From Irpex lacteus (taxonomy: Eukaryota; Basidiomycota; Agaricomycetes; Polyporales; Irpicaceae), in NCBI GenBank assembly GCA_001986395.2, contig MQVO02000032.1, positions 62,001 through 126,000 of the forward strand: a stretch of 64,000 nt of DNA. Reading direction: 5' to 3'. The translations under genes and the position numbers were made by a program. This document shows, one piece after another, positions 11,169 through 21,905 of this stretch (the stretch's first letter is position 1; each line of letters starts with the position of its first letter). The notes beneath the pieces are model-generated. The model was not told the origin of the DNA. It saw only the letters and a program-made list of their open reading frames with translations, and did no database searches.

Positions 11169-12754
11169 CTAAGTATCTCGCAGCATCTGCTCGTTCTCTT
11201 GCCCTAAGCTGACTTGCGAAGTTTCAGCTTGCGAGATGTCGCTGAAACCGTCGACACCTCCAATAAGGGCTTCTCGGAGGTCCAACAGAAACCGGGAGAC
11301 AAGAATCCCTGTCAGTCTGCGATATGGAATGTGTCAGTAACGCTGCTATGGGTACCCGACATAAGGTATTTCGTACGCGTGGAGTATCGATGTGATGAGC
11401 GTCGTGTTCTGCGAGAGGCGACATTATGGTCAGCGATGTGCTCTCGAGGGAGGGTGCGAAATAGACGTTGATCATACTTTGACGAGAAGTATCGTGAGAT
11501 TTAATGCCAACAGTGCTCTGAAAATCATTTTCAGTCGCGTCTCAATGTAGCAAACTACGAGTGTTTTACAAGAAATATAGCGTTCCTGCCCCATTTGATG
11601 AGACTCCTTCCGTGCTCGGTCAAGAAGAGAAACACTGGACACTCACCATCAAGCATCAAATACTCAGTGACAGTATGACCTCCCTTATTCGTCCTGTGTA
11701 GTTCTTTGGAGTTCCGGTACGTTTTCGCCCAGGTCAACAGGACAACCAGTGTGTCGCCCAAAATGACGCATATACGCGTTGCTACGTAGACTGTATACAA
11801 TCATCGCCGGTAAGCCAGACAAATGCGATATTATGCATCGGTTTGTACTCAACTTCTGCTTGGACGGAAAACGTATTAGTATAGAAGACGCAGTAAACAT
11901 GACAGGGTTACTGACGCTCTCTGACTTGAAAGAGACAGATGAGGAATATCCTGACACCAAATTTGACGGGTCTCTATGACATGAACATGGGTACGTTCCG
12001 ACGTAATAAAGAACACCTGCCACATTGCAATGATCAGAGTATATACGCAAATCGGAGGGTAAATATACGTGCTTACCCAATATGCCACGAAAGCACTGCC
12101 AACTAAGCAGACGACAATTATAAAGACGAGGTTACTACGGTTGCATACAACACTTGCTCTCCACGCTGAAAATACTGCAATGGTAGAAAACTCGTCATTT
12201 AGCGCGTTTATTAAAAACACAGCTCGGTGTCGACACTTACGGCAGGTACATAGGCATAGGAGAAGAACAGACACGTAATAAAGACGTTGATGTATGACAC
12301 AGCTAGTAAAGCGGCTCGATAAATTGATGACCGATGATATGCTATCATTAGATCGTTTCGTACCTCTATTCTCACGTGAAATCAACATACACTCGCAATT
12401 CTGTCTGCTAACGTGCTTACCTGTGTGGTTACCCTGCTATGATCCTTCACCAACAGCCCGACGACTAATGACAAGAGCGCGTAGCGGTTTACGAGGAAAA
12501 TAGTCGATCCTTTCGTGCGTTTCTGAAGCCATACGGAATGTATCTCGCGATGTAGGGTAAGAAAATGGTCATAAACGACCAATGCTGTTCAAAGACGTCA
12601 GTAAAGGCAATAGCCTCAGACTGCCGACTGACCGAAAAGTACGAGATGACTATAGATTCGGCTTTGGCTGGTGGAAGGATTGGTTGAGTCAATGGTAAGT
12701 AGGAAAGTAGTGAGCGACATACACTTCTGTGTATGGTTGATTATCCATATCCAT
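11169..12754 (-). CDS. DUF6533-type seven-helix membrane protein
   Basis: The start MDMDNQPYTEV at 12754 is joined through introns 12722-12668 and 12632-12585 to an exon (12584-12421) carrying the DUF6533 signature VYDHFLTLHREIHSVWLQK with a following LVNRYALL. Further down the strand come helix pieces VFIIVVCLVGSAFVAYW (about 12110), RICVILGDTLVVLLTWAKTY (about 11775-11715), RALLALNLTILLVK (about 11500) and ILVSRFLLDLREAL (about 11280), ending at a stop at 11169. That order fits the family: N-terminal DUF6533 module, seven helices, and an SRFLLDLR-type stretch after helix 7. Borders of the middle introns (12420-11800) could not be settled, and damage there cannot be excluded. No function is known. 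Confidence 0.6.
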
Positions 12755-13931
12755 GGGGAAAAACGGCTCTAGAGCGAGGTATGGTACACAGACAACGAGG
12801 TACCGGCCGCATCCCTTTCATACCAGCAACAAGACCGCTTCGTTCCGGAGGCGTCGGTGGCGACAACGTGAAGCTTCATGACTAGACCAGGAACTCCCCA
12901 CGCCACAGATTGTGCTAATGAGCAAACTTTCGTTTTTCGTAGCAAATCTATGTGGGCGTGCGATTAATTTCTTCCATCTGGAAATGCACATCAGCTGGGC
13001 TTCACGTAGACATAGAAATTGTGCCGCCTGCTCGTTCAGCGATCAGGAATCTGCTTAGGCAACGCGGGGGCGTAGATTTCAGCTCTCTTGTACCTGGAAG
13101 TATGGGGTAATTGATCGTGTGTGTGTGCCTTTATAACGAGAGAGCCAATATGTTAGGCTCTTAAAGCTTGAAGCTCTGAACAAAGTGACGTTGCCTGTAA
13201 TCAGCCTGGGATCTTGTCAACTTTGGGCAACTACAGGCTTGGATATATCGCTCACCTAGCAATACACTATTTTTCGGGCGCACAAGACAAATGCAATGGG
13301 GACCGTACGCTGCTGTGCTGCTGAAGACAAACGTTATTCAAGGGAGAGCGTGAACGCTCTCTCTGAACATTGTGGAACCAGGGTCGCTGACATATCGTTT
13401 TTCGCTGTCTAGGATCTTCAAACTTGAATCTTGTAGCTTTACAAAGCTATAGTACTAGTTATCGGTGAGCAACCCACGTTGGTGGCAGAAAGCAACCCTC
13501 AAGGAGCGCCAATTCGATACGTCCGATGGATCTGATCCCCCTGAATCTTGACTTTCCAGGGTTACATAAGCAAGTTTCATTTCAACATCCGCTGCGATAA
13601 CCATCCTTCTTTTCGACTTGACATACGAGTACGCGGCAACTGACGACCACTGAGGCCTGAGGACTACTCTTGTATCAACGGTTTGAAGCTCACTCTTAGG
13701 AAGTAACGCTAACTTGAAAGCACGAGGCTGTACGTGACTCGGCCTCGAATAACCCGAGAATATTCATTGTCTCCTTCTGAATTGATCTCTGCTTGCTTTC
13801 ACAGCTAGCGCATACGCACTGTACGTTCAGCTTTATTACGGCCATGTACGTCTCGCTCTGCTTGCTCTTACTCACTGTGCTGATCTGATAACCTATTATC
13901 GTCCCGCAGTCCATTGAGGTCGAGATCTGTA
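12755..13931. other. Long intergenic region
   Basis: This is divergent promoter space between the DUF6533-type gene (minus) and the first F-box gene (plus). AGCTTGAAGCTC-like short inverted words near 13165 were noticed, but no gene, repeat array or RNA was recognised. Confidence 0.5.
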
Positions 13932-15677
13932 ATGGACTCGGATAAAATCGAACAGAGACGATTAGAGCTACGAGCACGCATCGCCGAGCACTGGCGATGT
14001 GTTGTCGAAGCAAGTCGCGAACTAAACGGACTCGAACCCTCAGTCTCCCTCCCTCCCGAGCTACTCATCCAGATCTTCACCCATCTTATACACTTCCACA
14101 CCGATCCAACGGCCACAATCGCCGACTGTCATACAACCGCACCTATGCGACGATACGGCTGGCTGAGAGCATCGCATGTATGCCATCGCTGGAGAGAAGT
14201 CATGCTCGGAGATCCCCAGCTGTGGGCCACTATCTGGATGACTGGCCCGGACTGTGTCGGAACGATGCTCGCCAGGTCTCAGCAAATGCCGCTTATTATC
14301 AGATGCAGACAAAGGGAGTCGCGTGTCGAACCATCAGAGTACACAGAATCACTGTCGCTTGTCCTGAGCCATCTCTCGCGGGTTATCACTCTGGATCTCA
14401 TAAACGACGCTAGCCCAACTCTGTTACCTGATGGATCCTGGACGGCGCCACTCATGAAGGAACTCGTTATCCGTGGGACAGTCCAAGTTGGCAATGATAC
14501 GACGCCGTCAGAGCTGTTCTACCCGAGACTACTGCTCAACGAAATGCTATCCCTTGAGAAACTGGAGCTGTACCTGGAGCTCGTGTGGTGGAACTTCAAC
14601 ACGAACCTTATCAAACCCGCCTTGCGGTATCTTACGCTACACGGGAATGCGGCAAATTGCTACGGTGACTTTGTAATCGACAACGTGCTCGATGTGCTGC
14701 GTCAACTGCCCGCCTTGGAGACAGTCGATCTGCGACTTGCGCTCCCATACCCTTCCCGTAATCCTCCAAACCCGGACCCAGCTCTCATAACCCTTCCAAA
14801 CCTTCGAAGGCTACGCATATGTGACTCCGCTGCGGCGTGCCACGAGCTGTTGCCCCGAGTTATCTTCCACACGACTGCTCAGATATCCTTCTCTTGCACC
14901 TATCGCTTGAATACTGAGGTCGTCGGCTTGCTGAGTGCAATACGATCTCATTTAGAAGGTCGATTCACTGGAGATGAAGGAAGTTGCTCCGACTCATATC
15001 TCGTACGCTCGGCGGCCTTGTATGAGCAGCCGGAGGATAAAATCATGAAATTGGAATGTTGGACTACGTACCACCCGCACGACCAAATTCGACAGGCAAT
15101 CTTAAATGAGGACGAGACAGCGCAGCAGACCTTGTCAGAGCCTTTGATCGCCTTGCATTTGAACCGTGATGGTCAAAGACATCTCCCCGCGCTCTACCTA
15201 CTCGATGCCATTCCCACAGAGGCCGTCGAGAGCTTATATCTTCATCCCCCGCAAGGAGATTGGTACCCAGAGAAGGACAGCCTATTATCCCTGTTTCTTC
15301 GATCTCCCGAGTTACGTGAACTCGATTTGGGCGACTTCGCAAACAACTGTATCCACAAGCTGCTACAGCATCGTGAATCCTGCGGGTACGAGACGGTCCA
15401 CGCCGCATTGGGTCCCGCGCGAGAACGATTGATCCTTCCAAGGCTGTCGATGCTGTCTCTGGATATTACAGACGGTGCCACATATCTGATTTATCTCAAG
15501 AACACTAGGGAATTCCTCGAGGAACTTGTAGCACTGTTGAAGACACGAAAGGGCTTGAATGGTGGCCGGAATCTGGAGGCACTCGTCCTAAAGTGGAGTT
15601 CAGGCCGACGAAGTGTAACAGATGCCTATATCAGGAGAGCTTTCAGGCCGTATGTAAATACGTTGAGTCTGTATTAG
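13932..15677 (+). CDS. F-box protein, subfamily A copy 1
   Basis: This is a single-exon gene of 581 residues. The ATG at 13932 is chosen because the paralogue at 23654 starts at the equivalent position (M.TIEQRRLELE versus MDSDKIEQRRLELR). An N-terminal coiled helix is followed by the F-box at about residues 35-90, with VSLPPELLIQIFTHLI and, after a variable loop, YGWLRASHVCHRWREVMLGD. The rest consists of irregular leucine-rich segments typical of basidiomycete F-box proteins. By family, the F-box would bind SKP1 and bring a target to an SCF ubiquitin ligase; the target is unknown. The next gene downstream is a paralogue in the same orientation, 469 bp away. Confidence 0.85.
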   Translation: MDSDKIEQRRLELRARIAEHWRCVVEASRELNGLEPSVSLPPELLIQIFTHLIHFHTDPTATIADCHTTAPMRRYGWLRASHVCHRWREVMLGDPQLWATIWMTGPDCVGTMLARSQQMPLIIRCRQRESRVEPSEYTESLSLVLSHLSRVITLDLINDASPTLLPDGSWTAPLMKELVIRGTVQVGNDTTPSELFYPRLLLNEMLSLEKLELYLELVWWNFNTNLIKPALRYLTLHGNAANCYGDFVIDNVLDVLRQLPALETVDLRLALPYPSRNPPNPDPALITLPNLRRLRICDSAAACHELLPRVIFHTTAQISFSCTYRLNTEVVGLLSAIRSHLEGRFTGDEGSCSDSYLVRSAALYEQPEDKIMKLECWTTYHPHDQIRQAILNEDETAQQTLSEPLIALHLNRDGQRHLPALYLLDAIPTEAVESLYLHPPQGDWYPEKDSLLSLFLRSPELRELDLGDFANNCIHKLLQHRESCGYETVHAALGPARERLILPRLSMLSLDITDGATYLIYLKNTREFLEELVALLKTRKGLNGGRNLEALVLKWSSGRRSVTDAYIRRAFRPYVNTLSLY

Positions 15678-16146
15678 TATGGTTGGTTAGTAGCCCGCAC
15701 TCCGCTAGCCTGACGCTCGACTGCGGGAAAAGCTTATGTAAAATAGCGATCGTATCCGTGCGTCAGCAGTTCGCAGCTTGAAGCTTGAAGGGCAATGCAA
15801 GGCTGCGCTTTACTCCGAGGGCCACAAACAGCTCGTGCGTTCATAAGTTTCAGGAATTGTATGTGCTCACTGCGGCTTGCTATTCTTCCAGTAGATACTA
15901 ACGAGAAGAACACGGGAGACCTTCCAGCAGATACTGCTGAGTACTCCGGCGCTGGTTCGGAAGATAGAAAGCTGCGCAGTCTGAAGTGATACTGGTTACA
16001 TCAACCAACGCGAAAACATTCTTGGTACCACCGCTAGTAGCCATCAATCCCTCACACATTGTCGGTCTACTGCTACCCAGCCATGTGCGTTGCATTCTAT
16101 TGAATCTGATTCGCCATGCTGAATTCTCCTCATGTTCAGCTCCACT
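15678..16146. other. Intergenic between F-box paralogues
   Basis: No gene was recognised. It holds the 3' flank of one F-box gene and the promoter of the next. Confidence 0.5.
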
Positions 16147-17984
16147 ATGAAGACGATCCAACACAGACGATTGGAACCACAGGATCCCATCTACGAGCAC
16201 TCAGGCTCTCGAAGCATCCTCGAAGAAAGCCGCGAACTGAACAGGCTCCTACCCTTGGTCGCCCTTCCTACTGAACTACTGATCAAGATCTTCAGTCATT
16301 TGATCCATTCCCATACCGATACTACCCACGCCGCTCATTGTAGTACGCTAAGATGCTATTCCGAAGTACGAGATTTCCAGAGACTGGTTTACGACTCTAG
16401 CTAATCCGCCCGAAGACAGCACCGGAATCCGGACATGGCCCACGCTACGGTTGGCTGAGAGCATCATATGTATGTCATCGCTGGCGAGAAGTCATGCTCG
16501 GTACTCCTCAACTATGGGCTATCGTCTGGATAACCAGTCCAGAGTGCGTCAGAGAGATGCTATCCAGGTCGCAGCAAGTCCCACTTGTCATCAAATTCAG
16601 ACAATCGGAGTCCTGTGTGGAACCATCAAAATACCTGCAGTCGCTATCGCTTGCGCTGAATCAGCTTTCGCGGGTAGCCATCCTGGATCTCGCGAACGGC
16701 GATGGAACAATTATGGTGCGGGAGAGACCTTGGGTAACGCCCCTTATGAAGGAACTCGTTGTCCAAAGGGAATTCAGATTCTTCTCTCGTAGCATGCTCG
16801 GGACGCCGCTGCACGTTGGGCTACTGGCCAACGAAATGCCGCTGCTCGAGAAACTCGAGCTGCACACTGGCCTCATATGGTGGTCAGCTAACCTTGTCAA
16901 ACCAAATTTGAGGTATCTTACGCTACACGGTACCGTTAATAACGGTCCCGTTGTAATCGACGCGGTGCTCGGTGTGCTTAGTCAACTTCCTGCCCTTGAG
17001 ACAGTCGATCTGCAACTTGCGCTCCCACCTTCTTCCAGTGGTTCTCCAGATGCAGGGTCACCTTTCGCATTCCTCCCTAATCTTCGCAAGCTACGTGTCA
17101 TTGATTCCGCGAAGGCGACTTCCGAGCTTTTGGCCCAGCTGTCCTTCCCAGGAGATACCCAAATATCGTTTGCTTGCACTTATCACGCTCCTAGCGAGGT
17201 TTTTGGCTTGCTAGGTGCAACACGGTCCCATCTAGTCAACCCTTACCCCATCAATTCCAAAACAAGCTCGTCCTCTGTACGCTCAGCAGTCTTGTATGGT
17301 CAGAACGCAAACAATTTGATGGCGATCAACTTGACATTGGAATGCTGGCCTATGTACCATCCTCTCGATCAACTTCAGCGCGCCACCGTGGAGAAGGACG
17401 AGACGGCGCAGCTGGCCATGTCGGAACCGTTGGTCGCCTTGAGACTGGACAATCATGATCACTCACATCTCTCTGCGCTCCGTCTGCTCAATGCCATTCC
17501 AACAGAGGCCATCGAGAGTTTATATCTTGATCCACCGTCGGCAGAGGATACTAGTACACACAGAGAGGCAGACACTCTGATATCCCTGCTTATAGAAACT
17601 CCAGAGTTACGGGAGCTCGGTGTAGGCGACTTTGCCGTTCACTGCATCCTCCAGGTACTACACTACCGAACATTTCATGAAGACAATGCGGCCAGTGTAG
17701 CAGAGTCTGTGTCGCCCATGATACAAGAGCAACTGATTCTTCCAAGGCTATCTGTTCTCTTTCTGGATCGGTGGGATAAATCTACCTATCCGCATCACCT
17801 TACAAGCCATAAACAATTCATTCGACAATTAGTGCAACTACTGAAGGTACGGAAGGACGTGTCTGGCGGACGAAAGTTAGAGAGGCTTGTCGTTGAGGGA
17901 TGTTCGGCCGTGATCGAAGGTATGGGGGAAGCTTTCAGTAACTATGTCAATGCAGTACATACTGATATTACATATGACGTATAA
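16147..17984 (+). CDS. F-box protein, subfamily A copy 2
   Basis: Exons are 16147-16342 and 16420-17984. The 77-bp intron (GTACGC..GACAG, with a GCTAATC branch site) removes an in-frame stop and joins the F-box start (LPTELLIKIFSHLIHSH) to YGWLRASYVCHRWREVMLGT with an uninterrupted alignment to the paralogues, giving 586 residues. The intron sits in the variable loop of the F-box region, where the two subfamily A relatives (13932 and 23654) have none. An ATG at 16132 is in frame, but 16147 fits the paralogues better. The leucine-rich C-terminal part, including VSGGRKLERLVVEG, aligns with copy 3. The expected role is as an SCF ubiquitin ligase adaptor. Confidence 0.78.
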
Positions 17985-18350
17985 AGATCGTTATCATTAC
18001 TCTGTATGGTGTATAGTACTCGTGCTAGTTCAACCAAACTCTTCTGATGACCGCGAATAGGAGTAGTAAGAACTTATCCTCTCGCTGCACGGCTATTATC
18101 TGCGGTACTTCCAAGTCGTGATAAGAGATCCGAACTCCTTACATTAGTATTGGTGAACCCCACACGCCATAACGGGCAGTTCAAAGTCTGAACGTGATAG
18201 GCTATCGCGATGTGCGAAGTCGCGTATCTACAATCCGCGACCATACATGGACCCATAGGTCCTCCGGCCGCTCGATTCCGAGACATCTGACTACTTATCA
18301 CACCCTCGAGGGGCCGTCATCTCCGCCTTCTCTCTTAGCTCCTAACCACG
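17985..18350. other. Intergenic, promoter of the FAD oxidoreductase
   Basis: This holds the 3' flank of an F-box gene and the upstream region of the gene at 18351. Nothing else was recognised. Confidence 0.5.
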
Positions 18351-20256
18351 ATGAAGGTCTCGACAGTGTCCTACGTCCTCGCCGCCCCTCTCCTCGCTCA
18401 TGCATACCGAGCGCAACAACAGGTCCTAGGACTTCAAGCTTCTCCTCAGACTGTCGATGGTCGACCTTCGGTTCTCCCACTGACCAACTCGACTGTATCG
18501 TACTGGATGAAATATCTCGACAAGGACCACAAGCCCGCCTTAAACCACGGCAGCGAAGGCACGCTAACTAATGAAGCAGATATTTGCATCATTGGCAGCG
18601 GAATCACCGGTGTGTCTACCGCGTACCACCTATCCCAGGCTATTGCGAATGGCGAGAAGGTCACGAAGGATCCCCTCAAGGTCGTCATCCTCGAGGCACG
18701 GGAGTTCTGTGAGTAAAAATATTGCGCTCTTCGGTCTTCACTCTTGGCGTTGGTAATTACATATACTGACTCCTTGCTTCGGACCGATAGGCACTGGCGC
18801 AACAGGCAAGCATCTTATCTCTAGCTGATAAGCCACGGTAGTGACTCACACGAATACGATCGCTGAATATCGCCATAGGTCGGAACGGAGGCCACCTAGT
18901 TCCCAACGCCTTCGAGAACTTCTTCGCACTAGCCAAGTCGTTCGGCACAAGCGGCGCAAGACGCGCACTCGAGCTGGAGAGGTACACGTCGGCAGAGGTC
19001 ACCAAGATCTTGAAAAAGTCCGGAAAGGCCAAGGATGTCGACTTCATCTCTAGCGGGCGAGTTATCTTCCTGTTCACGGAAGAGGAGGAGGCATTCACCC
19101 ATGCGGAGTTCAACGCTGCAAAGGCATCTGGCCTCGACATGTCCGGCGTCGAATGGTTCACCAAGGAGGAAACCCAAGAGGTATGTCGGGTCCTTGTAGT
19201 GTATGTTAGTGACGCGCTGACAAACGATAACGCCTTTCAGAAATACAAAGTACCTTACCCTTCGGTGAAGATCCCAGGAAACAACGTCTGGCCTCTCAAG
19301 CTCGTCAGCCATCTGTTCACCCTCGCCGAGTCCGCCTCTCCCAACTTCAACCTAACACTCCACACGCGCACGCCCGTAACGTCCCTGACCCCAACCCCTG
19401 GTTCCTCACGCAACGTTACGCTGCACACCCCGCGGGGGGACGTCAAATGCACAGTCGCATTGCACGCCACGAACGGCTACGCCTCCCACCTCCTTCCCTT
19501 CATGCACGGCGAGATCGTCCCCACCCGAGGCCAAATCATCGCCACACGCGCGAACGTACCCTACCCATTCGGCAATCCTGATCGCAGAGAAGGTTACGTC
19601 GCGAATAACGGCTTCGAGTATTGGTTCCCCCGACCTAAGAACACGCCAGGCGAGAACGAGTTGGCGATCGTCGGTGGTGGGCATGAGGTGTTAGACGGAG
19701 GACGATTGGAGCAGTATACGATTGACGATTCAACGTTGAACGCGAAGGTGGGGAAGGTGTTGAGGGATACGCTGCCGGCGGTGTATCCGGGGAAGTTTGA
19801 CGTTGGGCAGGAGCCTGAGGTGGAATGGGTGAGTTCCGGAGCGAATCATGAAGGAATAGAACTGACATTGTCCCTGATTGCAGACTGGGATTTTGGGCTT
19901 CACGAAGACTGGAGAGCCATTCGTAAGTCATTGGTCAATGTATCCGCGTACCAATACAGCCACTCACCGATATCGCGCACCCTAGGTTGGACCCGTCATC
20001 GACACGAACGCACACGTCCACCCTGGCCAGTACATCGCGGCAGGTTTCTCAGGACACGGTATGCCTCGTACTTTCGCTGCGTGAGTCAAGAGCGTATCTC
20101 GTACCTATACCCCGATCATTTACACCGTCTTCATATAGAGCGGAAGCCGTCGCGGGAATCATACTCGCCGATCTGAAAGGAGAAGCATGGACCTTCCCGG
20201 AGTGGTTCCCTAAGTTCTACTTGACCACCAACAGGCCACTTGGACAGAAAGTCTAG
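18351..20256 (+). CDS. FAD-dependent oxidoreductase (DAO family), secreted type
   Basis: Seven exons give 504 residues: 18351-18708, 18791-18805, 18879-19180, 19241-19828, 19884-19922, 19986-20080, 20139-20256. Exon 2 is only 15 nt, and the intron after it starts with GC (GCAAGC..ATAG), a rare GC-AG type; with these, CTGATGRNGGH reads through correctly. A hydrophobic start (MKVSTVSYVLAAPLLAHA) looks like a signal peptide. The dinucleotide-binding motif GSGITG is at residues 82-87. RNGGHLVP, RGQIIATR, TGILGFTKTGEPFVGP and AAGFSGHGMPRTFA are typical of the DAO fold that oxidises amines or amino acids. The real substrate is unknown. It lies between F-box paralogues, and no partner gene is evident. 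Confidence 0.85.
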
Positions 20257-20463
20257 TCTAAAAGAAAGCGGGAAATGTATTAGAAGTTACCTAAAATGCA
20301 ATCACGATACCAGCGACAGGGCTGATCGATATATAACATGTAACAATGGTCTTCTGTGGTCGTAGCGCAGACCCTACGTCGAAATATGATTAGCACTTCT
20401 TCGTCAACGTCATTCACGCAGAGAACTTCACCTTCACCTTCACCTCTTCTTCATCGTGCCACT

Positions 20464-21473
20464 CTACGCGGGCTTCCACTCATAAAGCTCATTCCCCTTC
20501 TTCACAACACCCCCACCCCTCCCAGTCTCACCATCCCACCTCTTATACGCATGCGCCCCAAACCAATCCAACTGCGCCTCCATAAACATCGTCGGCAACG
20601 CACTCGCACCAACATGCCTCACTCATTCAAGACTCCGCCGACGATGCTGAGGAGTCGCATTTCGTGCAAATGTCTGCAGCGATGTCGACGAGAAAAGTCT
20701 TCCGCTGTGGCGTTGTTAAGTGTCCAGTTCGCTGAGCGATGAGCAGAGAAATGACACTCACCAGCTCACCCTTTTCATTCCACTGTGCGAATATCTCTCC
20801 CATTTCGTCGAGTTAGAGTCCGAGGTTGAACGTTGAACCTCAACACTCCCCAAGCCTCAGCCATGACGCCCATTATACCCTGCTCGATCCCGTTGTGCAC
20901 CATCTTCACGCAGTGACCAGACCCGCCAGGCCCAATCGGCGCAACACACGGACCTCCGTCTTCTGCCTTCGCAGCAACCTTCTCAGGAATCCGTAGAACA
21001 CGTTGAAAGGCAGCAGAGTCTCCACCAGGAGAGAGAGATGGTCCTCGACGAGCACTCTGATAACCTCCACTGACACCCATGCCGATGTAATCCACCCCCT
21101 CCTCCCTCTTCAGCTCCTTCATCCGTCGTTCCGAAGTCTGATACCATTCGTTCCCTCCATCGAGGATGATGTCGCCCTTTGCGAGATGTGGTTTTAGCTT
21201 GTCAAGTACTGAATCTGCCGGGTCACCGTGCGTGATACTGAAGAGTAGAAGGCGGTGTCCTGGAGACGGCAGAGACGCAACGAACGCGTCGTATTCCTTG
21301 AAGCCTTTGACTTTCCCCTTGGTATCATTGTTCTTGCAGGCATACTCGATAACGACGTCGACATTTACGGGCTTGACGTCGAAGATAGAGACGAGTAACC
21401 CGGCCTCTGCGAAGAGCTGGGCCATCTACGACCCCATGCTTTCTGCAACGATCCCGAGCTATTTCGCGGACAT
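20464..21473 (-). pseudogene. 6-phosphogluconate dehydrogenase pseudogene, internally deleted
   Basis: The N-terminal NADP-binding domain is recognisable: LAKGDIILDGGNEWYQ, GMGVSGG and GPGGSGHCVKMVHNGIE. The start is broken by stops at codon 5 (TAG after MSAK) and again just before MAQLFAEAG, and the glycine motif GAGSMG has become AESMG. After WNEKGELV and FLVDIAADICTKC the large helical C-terminal domain is missing. The sequence jumps in another frame to the last exon with TMFMEAQLDWFGAHAYKRW and YEWKPA, stopping at 20464. About 200 residues of the usual 480-490 are gone. The enzyme normally makes ribulose 5-phosphate and NADPH in the pentose phosphate pathway; this copy cannot. The essential copy must lie elsewhere in the genome. 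Confidence 0.8.
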
Positions 21474-21905
21474 ATTCAAGTTCAATAAACGCATGGCAAC
21501 AATGGGGTCAAAGCTGACCTTAGTGTAGCCTCCAATAGCCATAATCACCAACCGTACGTAGGGTATACGGTGAGGGGGTTGAGAAGAGTTGGAACGACAT
21601 GGCGTCGTTATACACCCAAGACGGAGAAATACCTACGTCATCTCCGTTGGCCTCAAGACGCAGGAGAGGAAGCCATAGAGAGCTCCCATTAGTGATACAA
21701 AATGCTTCTTCCGAGTCAACGTCGACGAGGAGAAGGATTTAAAGCTTGAGAACGAGCGCTAGCTCTAAGGCCCTGCGCTCAATGTTTTGATATGTTTGTA
21801 GCAAGCCACTGTCACCCCCACACGACGCAGCGGGTGCTACGTAGGGAAAATGTCGATTCGATCCTCGAAAGTACCAGTATTATACAACAGCCTGAGGGAG
21901 AACAA
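21474..21905. other. Intergenic
   Basis: Decayed upstream sequence of the pseudogene and the 3' flank of the F-box gene ending at 21906. Nothing recognised. Confidence 0.5.
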
